From the NCBI GenBank assembly GCA_022841885.1, contig JALHQP010000002.1, forward strand, positions 1-64,000: 64,000 nt of DNA, written 5' to 3'. Positions 8,559-17,374 of the stretch are shown here, one piece after another. The notes below the pieces were generated by a model. That model saw only the letters and a list, made by a program, of their open reading frames with translations. It was not told where the DNA came from and searched no databases. Position numbers and translations under genes: made by a program. This DNA is from Aquincola sp. (GTDB lineage: Bacteria; Pseudomonadota; Gammaproteobacteria; Burkholderiales; Burkholderiaceae_C). Every line of letters starts with the position of its first letter. The first letter of the stretch is position 1.

Positions 8559-9824
8559 TCAGGGCAAGAACAGCCGCGGGGCGTGCCGCTCGAAGACCCG
8601 CACGCGCGCGTTCGACGGGGTGCTTTGCGATGACGGCGCGGTCACCAGCAGCAGATTGCCGCTGGCTGCGAGCGCTGAGCCGAACCTGGCGTTTGCCGTG
8701 GGCTGTGGGTCCTGCAGGACACCATTGGCCACGTAGCCCGGACCGGTGGTCGACGCGGTGAAGCGCAACACCCGTCCGGCGCTCGGCAAACGGCCGATCG
8801 AGGCGCTCGGGTCGCTGACAAAAAGGTCGGCCTCGACACCGCGCCAGGGGCTCGGCCGCAAGGACACGCCGGCCTTGGCCGGGCCCGAGGCCGGGCTCCC
8901 ATGCTGCCAGGTGGAAGTCCAGACGCCGGACTGCCGCTGAAACAGGTAGGTGGTGTTCTTGCCGCGCACGACGAGCCGGTCGCCACGCAGGTCGAGCCCC
9001 GCGCCGAAGTGGTCGGACAGCGCGCTGTCCGGGGCAACCAGGATCTGCTGCAGCACGAACTGCCCGTTGCTGCGGACGTAGACGTGTACCTCGCCGGCCA
9101 TGTAAGGCTGCTGCATTCCTCCGCCGCCGCTGCCGGCACCGCCCGCGCCGCCGCGCCCGATGGCCAGGGTGTTGCCTGACATCGCCAGAGCACCGCCAAA
9201 GGAGGTCTCCTGGACGTCCACCGCCGGCTTCAACTGCTGCGTCTGCACGAAGGTGCCTCCATTGCGCTCGAATACGAACACGCGCCCGGCCGTGTCCTGG
9301 AAGTGTCGAGCGCCAACGATCAGCGTGTCGCCCTGCAGCAGCAAGGTGTCGCCGAACATCAGCTCCGGGTAGAGCGGCGAGGGAATATCAAAGCCGCTCG
9401 GCACCAACTTCTCGACGAAGTTCCAGTTCGACCCCGTGCGCTCGTAAATGTCCACGTAGCCGTTGTTCAGCAGTTGCGGGTCACCCATCGGTGCACCGAT
9501 GGCCAGCACGTTTCCATCGATGGCCACGGCCGTGCCGAACAGTCCCACCGCGCCGGGTTGCGGCACGAACTGGCGGACGTGGATCCACAGGTGCGGCGGC
9601 AACGGCGTGTTGGGCGGTGGCTGGTGAAACAGGTTCGCGCGGCCGGTGGAGCCGACGAGGCCATAGCCCGCATCGGCAGCAAGGCTCTGCATGGTGCTCC
9701 CCGGCTGTGCTGGCACGGGCAGATGCGCGTCGTATTGCCACGCGGCGTCCGCGCCCAGAGCCGACAGGGTCGTGACCAGCAGCCCGGCTGCAACGGTGCG
9801 CCTGGGGGAACGGAACAGATGCAT
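8559..9824 (-). CDS. Secreted FG-GAP/beta-propeller-like protein
   Basis: 421 residues with a clear Sec signal peptide (RSPRR then a hydrophobic run ending LGADA|AW). Seen: repeated blocks of the type FGTAVAIDGNVLAIGAP, FGGALAMSGNTLAIG, FGAGLDLRGDRLVV and FGSALAASGNLLLVTAP spaced about 60-100 residues apart, the hallmark of FG-GAP-like propeller blades, plus a glycine-rich insertion around residue 220. Such proteins are extracellular or periplasmic; function is unknown. It is monocistronic with spacers on both sides. Confidence 0.8.
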   Translation of the reverse strand: MHLFRSPRRTVAAGLLVTTLSALGADAAWQYDAHLPVPAQPGSTMQSLAADAGYGLVGSTGRANLFHQPPPNTPLPPHLWIHVRQFVPQPGAVGLFGTAVAIDGNVLAIGAPMGDPQLLNNGYVDIYERTGSNWNFVEKLVPSGFDIPSPLYPELMFGDTLLLQGDTLIVGARHFQDTAGRVFVFERNGGTFVQTQQLKPAVDVQETSFGGALAMSGNTLAIGRGGAGGAGSGGGGMQQPYMAGEVHVYVRSNGQFVLQQILVAPDSALSDHFGAGLDLRGDRLVVRGKNTTYLFQRQSGVWTSTWQHGSPASGPAKAGVSLRPSPWRGVEADLFVSDPSASIGRLPSAGRVLRFTASTTGPGYVANGVLQDPQPTANARFGSALAASGNLLLVTAPSSQSTPSNARVRVFERHAPRLFLP

Positions 9825-9935
9825 GTTGACCTCCGCCGGCGGGCTTGCCGCATGGGCCGGAGGCTAAGCCGCCGCCGCGGGGCGGCCAAGGCTCAAACAG
9901 GGGACAGCATCTCCCGCAAATGAAGCTGTGCTCCG

Positions 9936-10856
9936 CTATCCGCCCGGCGCAAACGGCTTGCCCAGCGACGCCGGCATGTTGGCGCGGATCCAGGCCGCGT
10001 TGCTCGAGATCAGCACCAGCACGACGATCGTCGCCACGTAGGGCAGCATCACGAGGAACTGGCTCGGGATCTCGACGCCCTGGCCCTGCAGGTGGAACTG
10101 CAGCATCGTGACGCCGCCGAAGAGGTACGCACCGAGCAGCACACGGATCGGCCGCCAGGTCGCGAAGGTGGTCAACGCCAGGGCGATCCAGCCGCGGCCC
10201 GCGACCATGCCCTCGACCCAGAGCGGCGTGTAGACGGTGGACAGATACGCCCCCGCCACGCCGCACAGCGCGCCGCCGCCGACCACCGCCGCGAGACGGA
10301 TCCAGCGCACCGGGTAGCCGAGCGCGTGCGCCGACTCGGGCGACTCGCCGACCGCGCGCAGGATCAGGCCGCTGCGGCTCTTGGTCAGCCACCACATCAG
10401 GCCCACGGTGAGCGCGATCGCGACCCAGACCATCGGGTGCTGCTTGAACAGCGCGGGGCCGAAGAAGGGGATGTCCGACAGCAGCGGGATGTCGAACTGC
10501 GCGCGCTCGGACAGGCGCTCGCGCGTGTAGGGCTGGCCGATGAAGGCCGAGAAGCCGACGCCGAACAGGCTCAGCGCCAGGCCGGTCGCGTACTGATTGG
10601 TGTTGAGCCAGATCACGAGCAGGCCGAACACGGCCGCCAGCAGGCCGCCGGCCACGGCGCCGGCGCCGAAAGCCACGAGGTCGCTGCCGGTGTGCACCGC
10701 GGCCGCATAGCCGACCACCGCGGCGACCAGCATCATGCCTTCGGCACCGAGGTTGACGACGCCGGCGCGTTCGTTGATCAGCAGGCCGAGTGCGGCGATC
10801 GCGAGCACGGTGCCTGCGTTCAGCGTGGCGGCGACGAGCAGGGCGATCTCGTTCAT
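9936..10856 (-). CDS. ABC transporter permease, nucleobase/nucleoside type (second subunit)
   Basis: 306 residues, about eight to ten membrane helices, BPD_transp_2 fold. Seen: the family hallmark NERAGVVNLGAEGMML near residue 28 and AVGESPESAHALGYPV in the cytoplasmic coupling loop. This type pairs with a sister permease and an ATPase in the Bmp-type purine nucleoside importers. The ATG at 10856 overlaps the end of the upstream permease by 4 bp. It is the last gene of a guaD-ATPase-permease-permease run; a substrate-binding BMP lipoprotein gene does not follow, the next gene being the unrelated FG-GAP protein. Confidence 0.9.
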   Translation of the reverse strand: MNEIALLVAATLNAGTVLAIAALGLLINERAGVVNLGAEGMMLVAAVVGYAAAVHTGSDLVAFGAGAVAGGLLAAVFGLLVIWLNTNQYATGLALSLFGVGFSAFIGQPYTRERLSERAQFDIPLLSDIPFFGPALFKQHPMVWVAIALTVGLMWWLTKSRSGLILRAVGESPESAHALGYPVRWIRLAAVVGGGALCGVAGAYLSTVYTPLWVEGMVAGRGWIALALTTFATWRPIRVLLGAYLFGGVTMLQFHLQGQGVEIPSQFLVMLPYVATIVVLVLISSNAAWIRANMPASLGKPFAPGG

Positions 10857-11944
10857 GCGGTGGCTCCTGCGGGCTTGACGGCGGCGTGCGAGGACTTCCA
10901 GCGCAGCCGGTAGTGGATCAGCGTGTCCGAGGCCAGCAGCGAGAACAGCAGCAGGCCCTGGAACACACCGGTGATCGACTTGGGCAGCTGCATGCGCGAC
11001 TGCGCGAGCTCGCCGCCGATGTAGAACATGCTCATCAGCACGGCCGAGAACACGATGCCGATCGGGTTCAGGCGCCCGACGAAGGCCACGATGATCGCGG
11101 CGAAGCCGTAGCCCACCGGCACGTAGGGCGTGAGCTGGCCGAGCGGCCCGGTGGCCTCGAGTGCGCCGGCCAGACCGGCGAGTGCGCCGGAGGTCAGCAG
11201 TGCGGTCCACAGCGCGGCGCGTGACGAGAAGCCGGCGTAGCGCGCGGCCGCACCGGCCTGGCCGCCCACCAGCGCCTGGAAGCCGCGGAACAGGCGGAAC
11301 AGGAAGATCGCCATGCCCACCACCGCGAGCAGCGCGATCACCAGGCCGATGTTGATCCGCAGGCCGTCGAACAGACGCGGCACCTTGGTCGGCGCGGCGA
11401 AGGTGACGGTCTGCGGGAAGTTGTAGCCCGCCGGGTCCTTCCATGGCCCGTACACCAGGTACGACAGCACCATCTCGGCCACGTACACCAGCATCAGGCT
11501 GACCAGGATCTCGTTGGCGTTGAAGCGGTCGCGCAGCAGCGCGGTGATCGCGGCCCACGCCATGCCGCCGACGATGCCGGCCACCAGGATCACGAGCACG
11601 ATCGCGCGCGGCGAGTCGGGCGTGGCCTGCATCGCGATGCCGCCGGCGAAGATCGCGCCCAGGATGTACTGGCCCTCGGCGCCGATGTTCCAGACGTTGG
11701 CGCGGAAGCACAGCGCCAGGCCGAGCGCGATCAGGATCAGCGGCGTGGCCTTGATGCCGATCTCGCTCCAGGCGTAGCCGCTCTTGATCGGTTCCCAGAA
11801 GAACATGCGCAGGCCCAGCAGCGGGTCCTTGCCGAGCAGCAGGAACAGCAGCACGCCGACGATCACCGTGGCCGCGAGCGCGATCAGCGGCGAGGCCAGC
11901 ACGAAGGCGCGCGACGGCGCCGGACGGGTTTCAAGCCGCAGCAT
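10853..11944 (-). CDS. ABC transporter permease, nucleobase/nucleoside type (first subunit)
   Basis: 363 residues, multi-helix inner-membrane protein of the BPD_transp_2 family. Seen: FRANVWNIGAEGQYILGAIF, the counterpart of the NLGAEG motif in its partner, and a C-terminal YVPVGYGFAAIIVAFVGR helix. Start: ATG at 11944 has AAGGAGG 6 bp upstream; an in-frame TTG at 11950 would sit directly on that site and is rejected. The first 14 bp overlap the end of the ATPase gene, so its ribosome site lies inside that gene. Together with the ATPase and second permease it should import purines or nucleosides for the adjacent deaminase and xanthine dehydrogenase (inference from context). Confidence 0.9.
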   Translation of the reverse strand: MLRLETRPAPSRAFVLASPLIALAATVIVGVLLFLLLGKDPLLGLRMFFWEPIKSGYAWSEIGIKATPLILIALGLALCFRANVWNIGAEGQYILGAIFAGGIAMQATPDSPRAIVLVILVAGIVGGMAWAAITALLRDRFNANEILVSLMLVYVAEMVLSYLVYGPWKDPAGYNFPQTVTFAAPTKVPRLFDGLRINIGLVIALLAVVGMAIFLFRLFRGFQALVGGQAGAAARYAGFSSRAALWTALLTSGALAGLAGALEATGPLGQLTPYVPVGYGFAAIIVAFVGRLNPIGIVFSAVLMSMFYIGGELAQSRMQLPKSITGVFQGLLLFSLLASDTLIHYRLRWKSSHAAVKPAGATA

Positions 11945-13475
11945 GGGCAACCTCCTTGCCTTGCGGCAGGGTCTTGTCGTCGAACAGTCCGGCCATCCAC
12001 TGGCCGATGCGCTCGACCGTCGCGTCGCGCGTGGCGATCGACGGCGAGAGCTTGCCGCGCGCGATCACGACCAGCCGGTCGGACAACTCGAACAGCTCGT
12101 CGAGCTCCTCGCTGACGACCAGCACCGCGCAACCGGCGTCGCGCAGCGCCAGCAGCTCGCCGCGGATCTGCGCAGCGGCCCCCACGTCGACGCCCCAGGT
12201 CGGCTGGGCGACGATCAGCACCTTGGGCGACGCGTCGATCTCGCGCCCGACGATGAACTTCTGCAGGTTGCCGCCCGACAGGCTCTTGGCCGGCGCGTCC
12301 GGGCCGCCGGCCTTGACCTTGAAGCGCTCGATCAGCTTGGCCGCCAGCGCGCGCGTCGCGTTCACGTCGATCCAGCCCAGGGCCCTGACCGTCTCGCGCC
12401 GCGTCAGCAGCGTGTTCGACGCCAGCGACGCCATCGGCACCGCGCCGCGGCCCAGCCGCTCCTCGGGCACGAAGTTCAGGCCCAGCCTGCGGCGCTTGTG
12501 CGGACTGGCGCGCGCGATGTCGGTGCCGAACAGGGCGAGCATGCCCGGCGCGGCGCGCCGGTCCTCGCCCGACAGCACGGCGAGCAGCTCCTGCTGGCCG
12601 TTGCCCGACACGCCGGCGATGCCCAGCACCTCGCCCGCGCGCAGTTGCAGCGAGATCGCTGTCAGCGGCACGCCGTAGGCGCTGTCCGGCGCCACGCTCA
12701 GGTCCTTGAGCTCGAGCGCCACGTCGCCGAGTGTGGCCTCGCGGTGCACCAGCTGCGGCGGCTCGGCGCCGATCATCAGGCGCGACAGCGAGGCATTGCT
12801 TTCCTGGCGCGGGTCGACCACGCCGGTGACCTTGCCACCGCGCATCACGGTGCAGGCATGACAGAGCTCGCGGATCTCGTCGAGCTTGTGGCTGATGTAC
12901 AGGATCGAGCAACCCTCGTGCGCAAGCTGGCGCAAGGTCAGGAACAGGGTCTGCACCGCCTGCGGCGTGAGCACCGAGGTCGGCTCGTCGAGGATCAGGA
13001 TCTTCGGGTTGGCCAGCAGCGCGCGGATGATCTCGACGCGCTGGCGTTCGCCGACCGACAGGCTGTGCACCGGGCGCGTCGGGTCGATCGGCAGGCCGTA
13101 CTCGCCCGCCTTGGCGTTGATGCGCGCCGTGACCTGGGCCAGCGTCTCGCCGCTGTCCAGGCCCAGCCACACGTTCTCGGCCACCGTCAGGGTGTCGAAC
13201 AGGCTGAAGTGCTGGAACACCATCGCGATGCCCTGCGCCTTGGCCTCGTGCGGGTTGCGGATGGAGACGGTCTGGCCGTCGATCGTGATCGTGCCCTCGT
13301 CGGGCTGCACCGCGCCGAACACGATCTTCATCAGCGTCGACTTTCCCGCGCCGTTCTCGCCCAGGATGGCGTGGATCTCGCCCGGCAACACGGTCAGGCT
13401 GACGTCGTCGTTGGCCTTGACCGCCGGGTACTGCTTGCTGATGTGCTCGAGCTTGAGTCTCGGGGGCGCGCTCAT
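11931..13475 (-). CDS. ABC transporter ATPase with two nucleotide-binding domains (nucleoside/purine import)
   Basis: 514 residues, two fused ABC domains, as in Bmp-type and sugar importers. Seen: first domain with Walker A GENGAGKST, signature LSVGERQR and Walker B LILDEPT; second domain with a degenerate P-loop (GVSGNGQQE), signature LSGGNLQK and a Walker B reading LIVAQPTWG, where glutamine replaces the usual catalytic glutamate. One competent and one degenerate site is normal for this family. It starts in an ATGA overlap with the guanine deaminase stop and overlaps the first permease by 14 bp, so the four genes form one translationally coupled operon. Confidence 0.92.
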   Translation of the reverse strand: MSAPPRLKLEHISKQYPAVKANDDVSLTVLPGEIHAILGENGAGKSTLMKIVFGAVQPDEGTITIDGQTVSIRNPHEAKAQGIAMVFQHFSLFDTLTVAENVWLGLDSGETLAQVTARINAKAGEYGLPIDPTRPVHSLSVGERQRVEIIRALLANPKILILDEPTSVLTPQAVQTLFLTLRQLAHEGCSILYISHKLDEIRELCHACTVMRGGKVTGVVDPRQESNASLSRLMIGAEPPQLVHREATLGDVALELKDLSVAPDSAYGVPLTAISLQLRAGEVLGIAGVSGNGQQELLAVLSGEDRRAAPGMLALFGTDIARASPHKRRRLGLNFVPEERLGRGAVPMASLASNTLLTRRETVRALGWIDVNATRALAAKLIERFKVKAGGPDAPAKSLSGGNLQKFIVGREIDASPKVLIVAQPTWGVDVGAAAQIRGELLALRDAGCAVLVVSEELDELFELSDRLVVIARGKLSPSIATRDATVERIGQWMAGLFDDKTLPQGKEVAHAAA

Positions 13476-14779
13476 GTCGTGGTCTCCTTCGCGCGATGGC
13501 GCGCGCGGCCGGCCACCCAGGTGGCCTCGAGGTTGCGTTGATCGGCCAGGGTCATCCAGGCGAAGACGCGTTCATGCAAGCCGCGGGCCGCGGCGTCGCG
13601 CACCGTCGCCACCGGGCCTTCGGCCCAGCGCCACAGCGCCAGGTCGGCCAGGCAGCCGGCGTCGAACGAGCCGATCTCGTGTTCGAGGCCGAGCGCGCGC
13701 GCGGCACCTCGGGTGGCGGTGTAGAGCGCCTTCCAGGCCGGCAGCTTGACGTGCTGCATCGCCTGCACCTTGTAGGCGTCGGCCATCGTGCGTTGCATCG
13801 ACAGCGAGGTGCCGCCGCCCACGTCCGAGGCCAGGCTGACCGGCACGCCGGCGTCCTCGTGCGCGCGCCAGGGCATCAGGCCGGAGCCGAGGAAGAGGTT
13901 CGAACTCGGGCTGTGCGCCACCTGGGCACGCGCGTCGGCGAGCACGCGCCGGTCGGCCGCGTCGAGCCAGATGCCGTGCGCGAGCACCGAGCGCGCGCCG
14001 ATCAGCCCATGGCGCGCATAGACGTCGAGATAACTGCGGGCGCTCGGGAACAGCTGCGCCACCCAGTCGAGCTCGGCCCGGTTCTCGGCCACATGGGTCT
14101 GCATGTACAGGCCATCGTGGCGCCCGAGCAGGCGGCCGGCCATCGCGAGCTGCGCGTCGGTGGAGGTGGGTGCGAAGCGCACCGTCACCGCGTAGGCGAG
14201 GCGCTCGCGACCGTGCCAGCGCGCGATCAGCGCCTCGCTGTCGCGTTCGCTCTGGTCCACGGCCACCGTCAGGTCGGCCGGCGCGTGGCGGTCCATCAAG
14301 CATTGGCCGGCGATCACGCGCATGCCGCGTTGCTGGGCCGCGGCGAACAGGGCATCGGCCGAGGCCGCATGCACGGTCGGGAACACGACCGCGGAGGTGG
14401 TGCCATGCGCGAGCAGCGCGTCGAGGAAGGTGGCGGCACCGGCGGCGCAGACGGCGGGGTCGACCCAGCGCCGTTCGGCCGGGAAGGTGTAGGTGTTGAG
14501 CCAGTCGAGCAGCTCGGTGCCGTAGCTCGCGATCACCTCGAGCTGCGGCAGGTGCACATGGGTGTCGATGAATCCCGGCGTCAGCAGCGCCCCCTGGTGG
14601 TCGTGCCGCGTCCACGAGGCGTCGGGCGCCTCGCGCTGAGCGCCCACGATGCGGCCCCGCGCGTCGATCAGCAGCCAGTGGTCGGCGCGAAAGCGCACGC
14701 CCGGTGCATCGTCGGCCGCGCTCCAGCCCGGGTCGGCGCCGAAGTCGAGCAGGTCGGCCCGGATGGCCAAGCCACTCAT
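13472..14779 (-). CDS. guaD: Guanine deaminase
   Basis: 435 residues, amidohydrolase superfamily. Seen: metal-binding HxH in TPGFIDTHVHLPQ, a further Zn-ligand region YMQTHVAEN, the HSPSSNLFLGSG motif with catalytic His, and ASDVGGGTSLSM containing the conserved Asp. The enzyme hydrolyses guanine to xanthine and ammonia in the cytoplasm, feeding xanthine dehydrogenase encoded divergently nearby. Its ATG overlaps the LysR gene stop (ATGA), and its own stop overlaps the ABC ATPase start, so regulator, deaminase and transporter are one transcript. Confidence 0.94.
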   Translation of the reverse strand: MSGLAIRADLLDFGADPGWSAADDAPGVRFRADHWLLIDARGRIVGAQREAPDASWTRHDHQGALLTPGFIDTHVHLPQLEVIASYGTELLDWLNTYTFPAERRWVDPAVCAAGAATFLDALLAHGTTSAVVFPTVHAASADALFAAAQQRGMRVIAGQCLMDRHAPADLTVAVDQSERDSEALIARWHGRERLAYAVTVRFAPTSTDAQLAMAGRLLGRHDGLYMQTHVAENRAELDWVAQLFPSARSYLDVYARHGLIGARSVLAHGIWLDAADRRVLADARAQVAHSPSSNLFLGSGLMPWRAHEDAGVPVSLASDVGGGTSLSMQRTMADAYKVQAMQHVKLPAWKALYTATRGAARALGLEHEIGSFDAGCLADLALWRWAEGPVATVRDAAARGLHERVFAWMTLADQRNLEATWVAGRARHRAKETTT

Positions 14780-15759
14780 GACCCGTTCCCTTTGCGCGTG
14801 CGCGCCGGCAGCGCATGGCTGGCCAGCGTGCGTGCCACTTCGCGCACCTGGTCGCGCAGCCAGCGGCCGGCGGGGCTGGCATGCGTCACGTCGTGCCAGA
14901 GCTGGTAGTAGGTCAGCGGCGGGAAGGCGATCGGGCAGCGCAGGATCTTGACCGGCAGCGCATCGACATAGCGGGTGCAGAACAGGCGCCCCGTGGTCAG
15001 CACCAGGTGCGTCTGCGCCAGCATCAGCGGGATCAGGCCGAAGTGGGGGCTCCTCACCGCGACGCGGCGCGACAGGCCCAGGCCGGCCAGATGCTCGTCG
15101 ATCACGCCGCGCACGCCGGGCGCGAAGTGGCTCGGCGCCACATGCTCGGCGGCGAGGTAGCGTGCCTCGGTCCAGCCGCGCGGGTTGCGCACGGCCGGGT
15201 GGTCTTCGCCGACCAGGCAGACGATGTCGTCGGTGAACAGGCGCCCCAGGTGCAGTTCGCCCGGCGGCTCGAGCCAGTTGCCGATCACCAGATCAAGCTC
15301 GCCGCGCGCCAGGCTCTTGCGGTAGTCGAAGTCGGCCGACAGCGGGTGCAGGTCGATGCGCACACCCGGTGCCTCGCGCTGCAGGCGCGCCACCAGCTCA
15401 GGCAGGAACAGCGGGTCGAGGTAGTCGCTGGCGGCGATGCTGAAGGTCTGCTCGCTGCTCGTGGCGTCGAAGGCGCGGCTGGCGCGCTGCGCGCCGAAGA
15501 TGGCCTGCGCTTCGCGCAGCAGCGTGGCGGCCGGCTCCACCAGCGCCAGTGCGGTGCGGGTGGGCGCCATGCCGGTGCCCGAACGCACCAGCAAGGCGTC
15601 CCCGGTCAGCGCGCGCAAACGCTTCAACTGCGCGCTGACGGCCGGCTGGGTGCTGGCGAGCTTGAGTGCGGCGCGCGATACGCTGCCTTCGGTGACCACG
15701 GTGTGCAGGACCCTCACGAGATGGAGGTCGATCTTGCTGAAAGGCGCCCGCTCGGACAT
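14776..15759 (-). CDS. LysR-type regulator of the purine catabolic genes
   Basis: 327 residues. Seen: N-terminal winged helix-turn-helix with SVSRAALKLASTQPAVSAQLKRL, linker helix, and the periplasmic-binding-like effector domain. The ATG at 15759 has GGGAG 7 bp upstream; an in-frame ATG at 15777 is the alternative. It is the first gene of the guaD-transporter operon and diverges from xdhAB with 70 bp between starts, the classic layout in which a LysR protein controls the facing genes and itself. The likely effector is a purine such as xanthine or urate (inference). Confidence 0.9.
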   Translation of the reverse strand: MSERAPFSKIDLHLVRVLHTVVTEGSVSRAALKLASTQPAVSAQLKRLRALTGDALLVRSGTGMAPTRTALALVEPAATLLREAQAIFGAQRASRAFDATSSEQTFSIAASDYLDPLFLPELVARLQREAPGVRIDLHPLSADFDYRKSLARGELDLVIGNWLEPPGELHLGRLFTDDIVCLVGEDHPAVRNPRGWTEARYLAAEHVAPSHFAPGVRGVIDEHLAGLGLSRRVAVRSPHFGLIPLMLAQTHLVLTTGRLFCTRYVDALPVKILRCPIAFPPLTYYQLWHDVTHASPAGRWLRDQVREVARTLASHALPARTRKGNGS

Positions 15760-15769
15760 ACGCGCTCCC

Positions 15770-15821
15770 GCATACATGGCATCAGGGACATCGTATGCCG
15801 ACCGGGGCGCTCCGGCGTATG
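15770..15821. promoter_or_regulatory. Candidate LysR operator in the LysR-xdhA divergent region
   Basis: Seen: GCATAC (15770-15775) and GTATGC (15793-15798) form an inverted repeat with 17 bp between arms, and CGTATG is repeated 24 bp apart (15792-15797 and 15816-15821). The whole lies within the 70-bp spacer between the divergent starts. LysR proteins bind such interrupted dyads plus a neighbouring half-site. The assignment is inference from position. Confidence 0.4.
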
Positions 15822-15829
15822 GTTCGGGT

Positions 15830-17374
15830 ATGTCCCAGGGCCGTGTCACGTCTGACTTCGCCGGCTGCGTCGAGCGGCCGATCCGCTTCGTGCGCTGCGG
15901 CCCCGTGCCCCATGTGGTCGACGTGCAGGGCACCGACACCACGCGCACGCTGCTCGACTGGCTGCGAGAGGACGCGCGCTGCAGCGGTACCAAGGAAGGC
16001 TGCGCCGAGGGCGACTGCGGCGCCTGCACGGTGCGCGTGGGTGCGCTCGACGACAGCGGCGCCGTGCAATGGAAGACGGTCAACGCCTGCATCCAGCTGC
16101 TGCCGATGCTCGACGGCCGCGCCGTGCAGACGGTGGAGGACCTGAAGCCCGCCGCCCAGGCCTGTGGCCAGGCGCTGCACCCGGCGCAGCAGGCGATGGT
16201 CGACTGCCACGGCTCGCAGTGCGGCTTCTGCACCCCCGGCTTCGTGATGTCGATGGTGCAGGTCTACGAGCGCGAGCAGGTGGGCGGCACGCGGCCGACA
16301 CGCCAACAGCTGGCGGACGACCTGGCCGGAAATCTGTGCCGCTGCACTGGCTATAGGCCGATCCTCGACGCCGGCGAGCGGATGTTCGAGTTGCCAACTT
16401 GCCGGACGGACGATGCGGCGACGATCGACGCGCTGCGGCAGCTCGCTGCCGACGCGCCCCTGAGCTACACGGACGCAAAGGGCGCGCGCGCCTTCTCTCC
16501 GCGCACCGTGGAGCAACTGGCCGCGCTGCGCGAGGCGCTGCCCGAGGCGCGTGTGCTGGCCGGCGCCACCGACATCGGCCTGTGGGTCAACAAGCAGCAC
16601 AAGGCGTTGCCGGTGCTGATCTCGACCGGCCGCGTCGACGCGATGCAGCGCATCGCGCTGCTGCCTGACGGCGGCCTCGCGATCGGTGCCGCAGCGTCGC
16701 TCGAAGCCGCCTGGGGTGTGCTCGCCGGGCGCCACCCGGAACTGAAGGAGATGTGGCTGCGCTTCGCGTCGCCGCCGGTGCGTCACGCCGGCACGCTCGG
16801 CGGCAACATCGCCAACGGCTCGCCGATAGGAGATGGCCCGCCCGTGCTGATGGCGCTGGGCGCGCGGCTGGTGCTGCGGCGCGGCGCGCGCGAGCGCCGA
16901 ATCGCGCTCGAGGACTTCTACCTCGACTACATGAAGAACGCGCTCGAGCCGGGCGAGTTCGTGCAGTCGATCGAGGTGCCGGCACCGTCCTTCACGCACC
17001 TGCGCGCGTACAAGCTCAGCAAGCGCTTCGACAGCGACATCTCGGGCCTCGCGGCGGGCCTGGCGATCACGCTCGATGGCATGGGCATCGTGACCGACGC
17101 GCGCTTCGCCTTCGGCGGCATGGCCGCGGTGGTCAAGCGTGCGGCCCACGCCGAAGCGGCGGTCCGGCGCCAGCCCTGGAGCGAAGCGACGATGGAGGCT
17201 GCGGCGGCGGCGCTGGCGCGCGACTTCACGCCGATCACCGACCTGCGCGCGAGCGCCGGCTACCGGCAGCGCGCGGTGGCCAACCTGCTGCGCCGCTTCT
17301 GGCTCGAGACGCGAGCGGTCGAGCCGATCTCCGCCGCGCAGGCCAGCGTGTACGCCCGAGAGCTGAGCGCATGA
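15830..17374 (+). CDS. xdhA: Xanthine dehydrogenase small subunit (2Fe-2S and FAD)
   Basis: 514 residues. Seen: plant-type ferredoxin domain with CSGTKEGCAEGDCGAC and a downstream cysteine, the second 2Fe-2S domain with CGFCTPGFVMS and NLCRCTGYRPI, then the FAD-binding domain with LAGATDIGLWVNKQ and GNIANGSPIGDGPP, and the CO-dehydrogenase flavoprotein C-domain. The subunit passes electrons from the molybdenum centre to NAD via FAD. It ends in an ATGA overlap with xdhB. The ATG at 15830 lacks a strong ribosome site; later starts would cut into the first domain. Expression is probably controlled by the divergent LysR gene. Confidence 0.94.
   Translation: MSQGRVTSDFAGCVERPIRFVRCGPVPHVVDVQGTDTTRTLLDWLREDARCSGTKEGCAEGDCGACTVRVGALDDSGAVQWKTVNACIQLLPMLDGRAVQTVEDLKPAAQACGQALHPAQQAMVDCHGSQCGFCTPGFVMSMVQVYEREQVGGTRPTRQQLADDLAGNLCRCTGYRPILDAGERMFELPTCRTDDAATIDALRQLAADAPLSYTDAKGARAFSPRTVEQLAALREALPEARVLAGATDIGLWVNKQHKALPVLISTGRVDAMQRIALLPDGGLAIGAAASLEAAWGVLAGRHPELKEMWLRFASPPVRHAGTLGGNIANGSPIGDGPPVLMALGARLVLRRGARERRIALEDFYLDYMKNALEPGEFVQSIEVPAPSFTHLRAYKLSKRFDSDISGLAAGLAITLDGMGIVTDARFAFGGMAAVVKRAAHAEAAVRRQPWSEATMEAAAAALARDFTPITDLRASAGYRQRAVANLLRRFWLETRAVEPISAAQASVYARELSA

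Noticed and set aside
15437-15829. Upstream extension of xdhA
   Set aside because: Antisense to the LysR gene; the ferredoxin domain begins shortly after the ATG at 15830.
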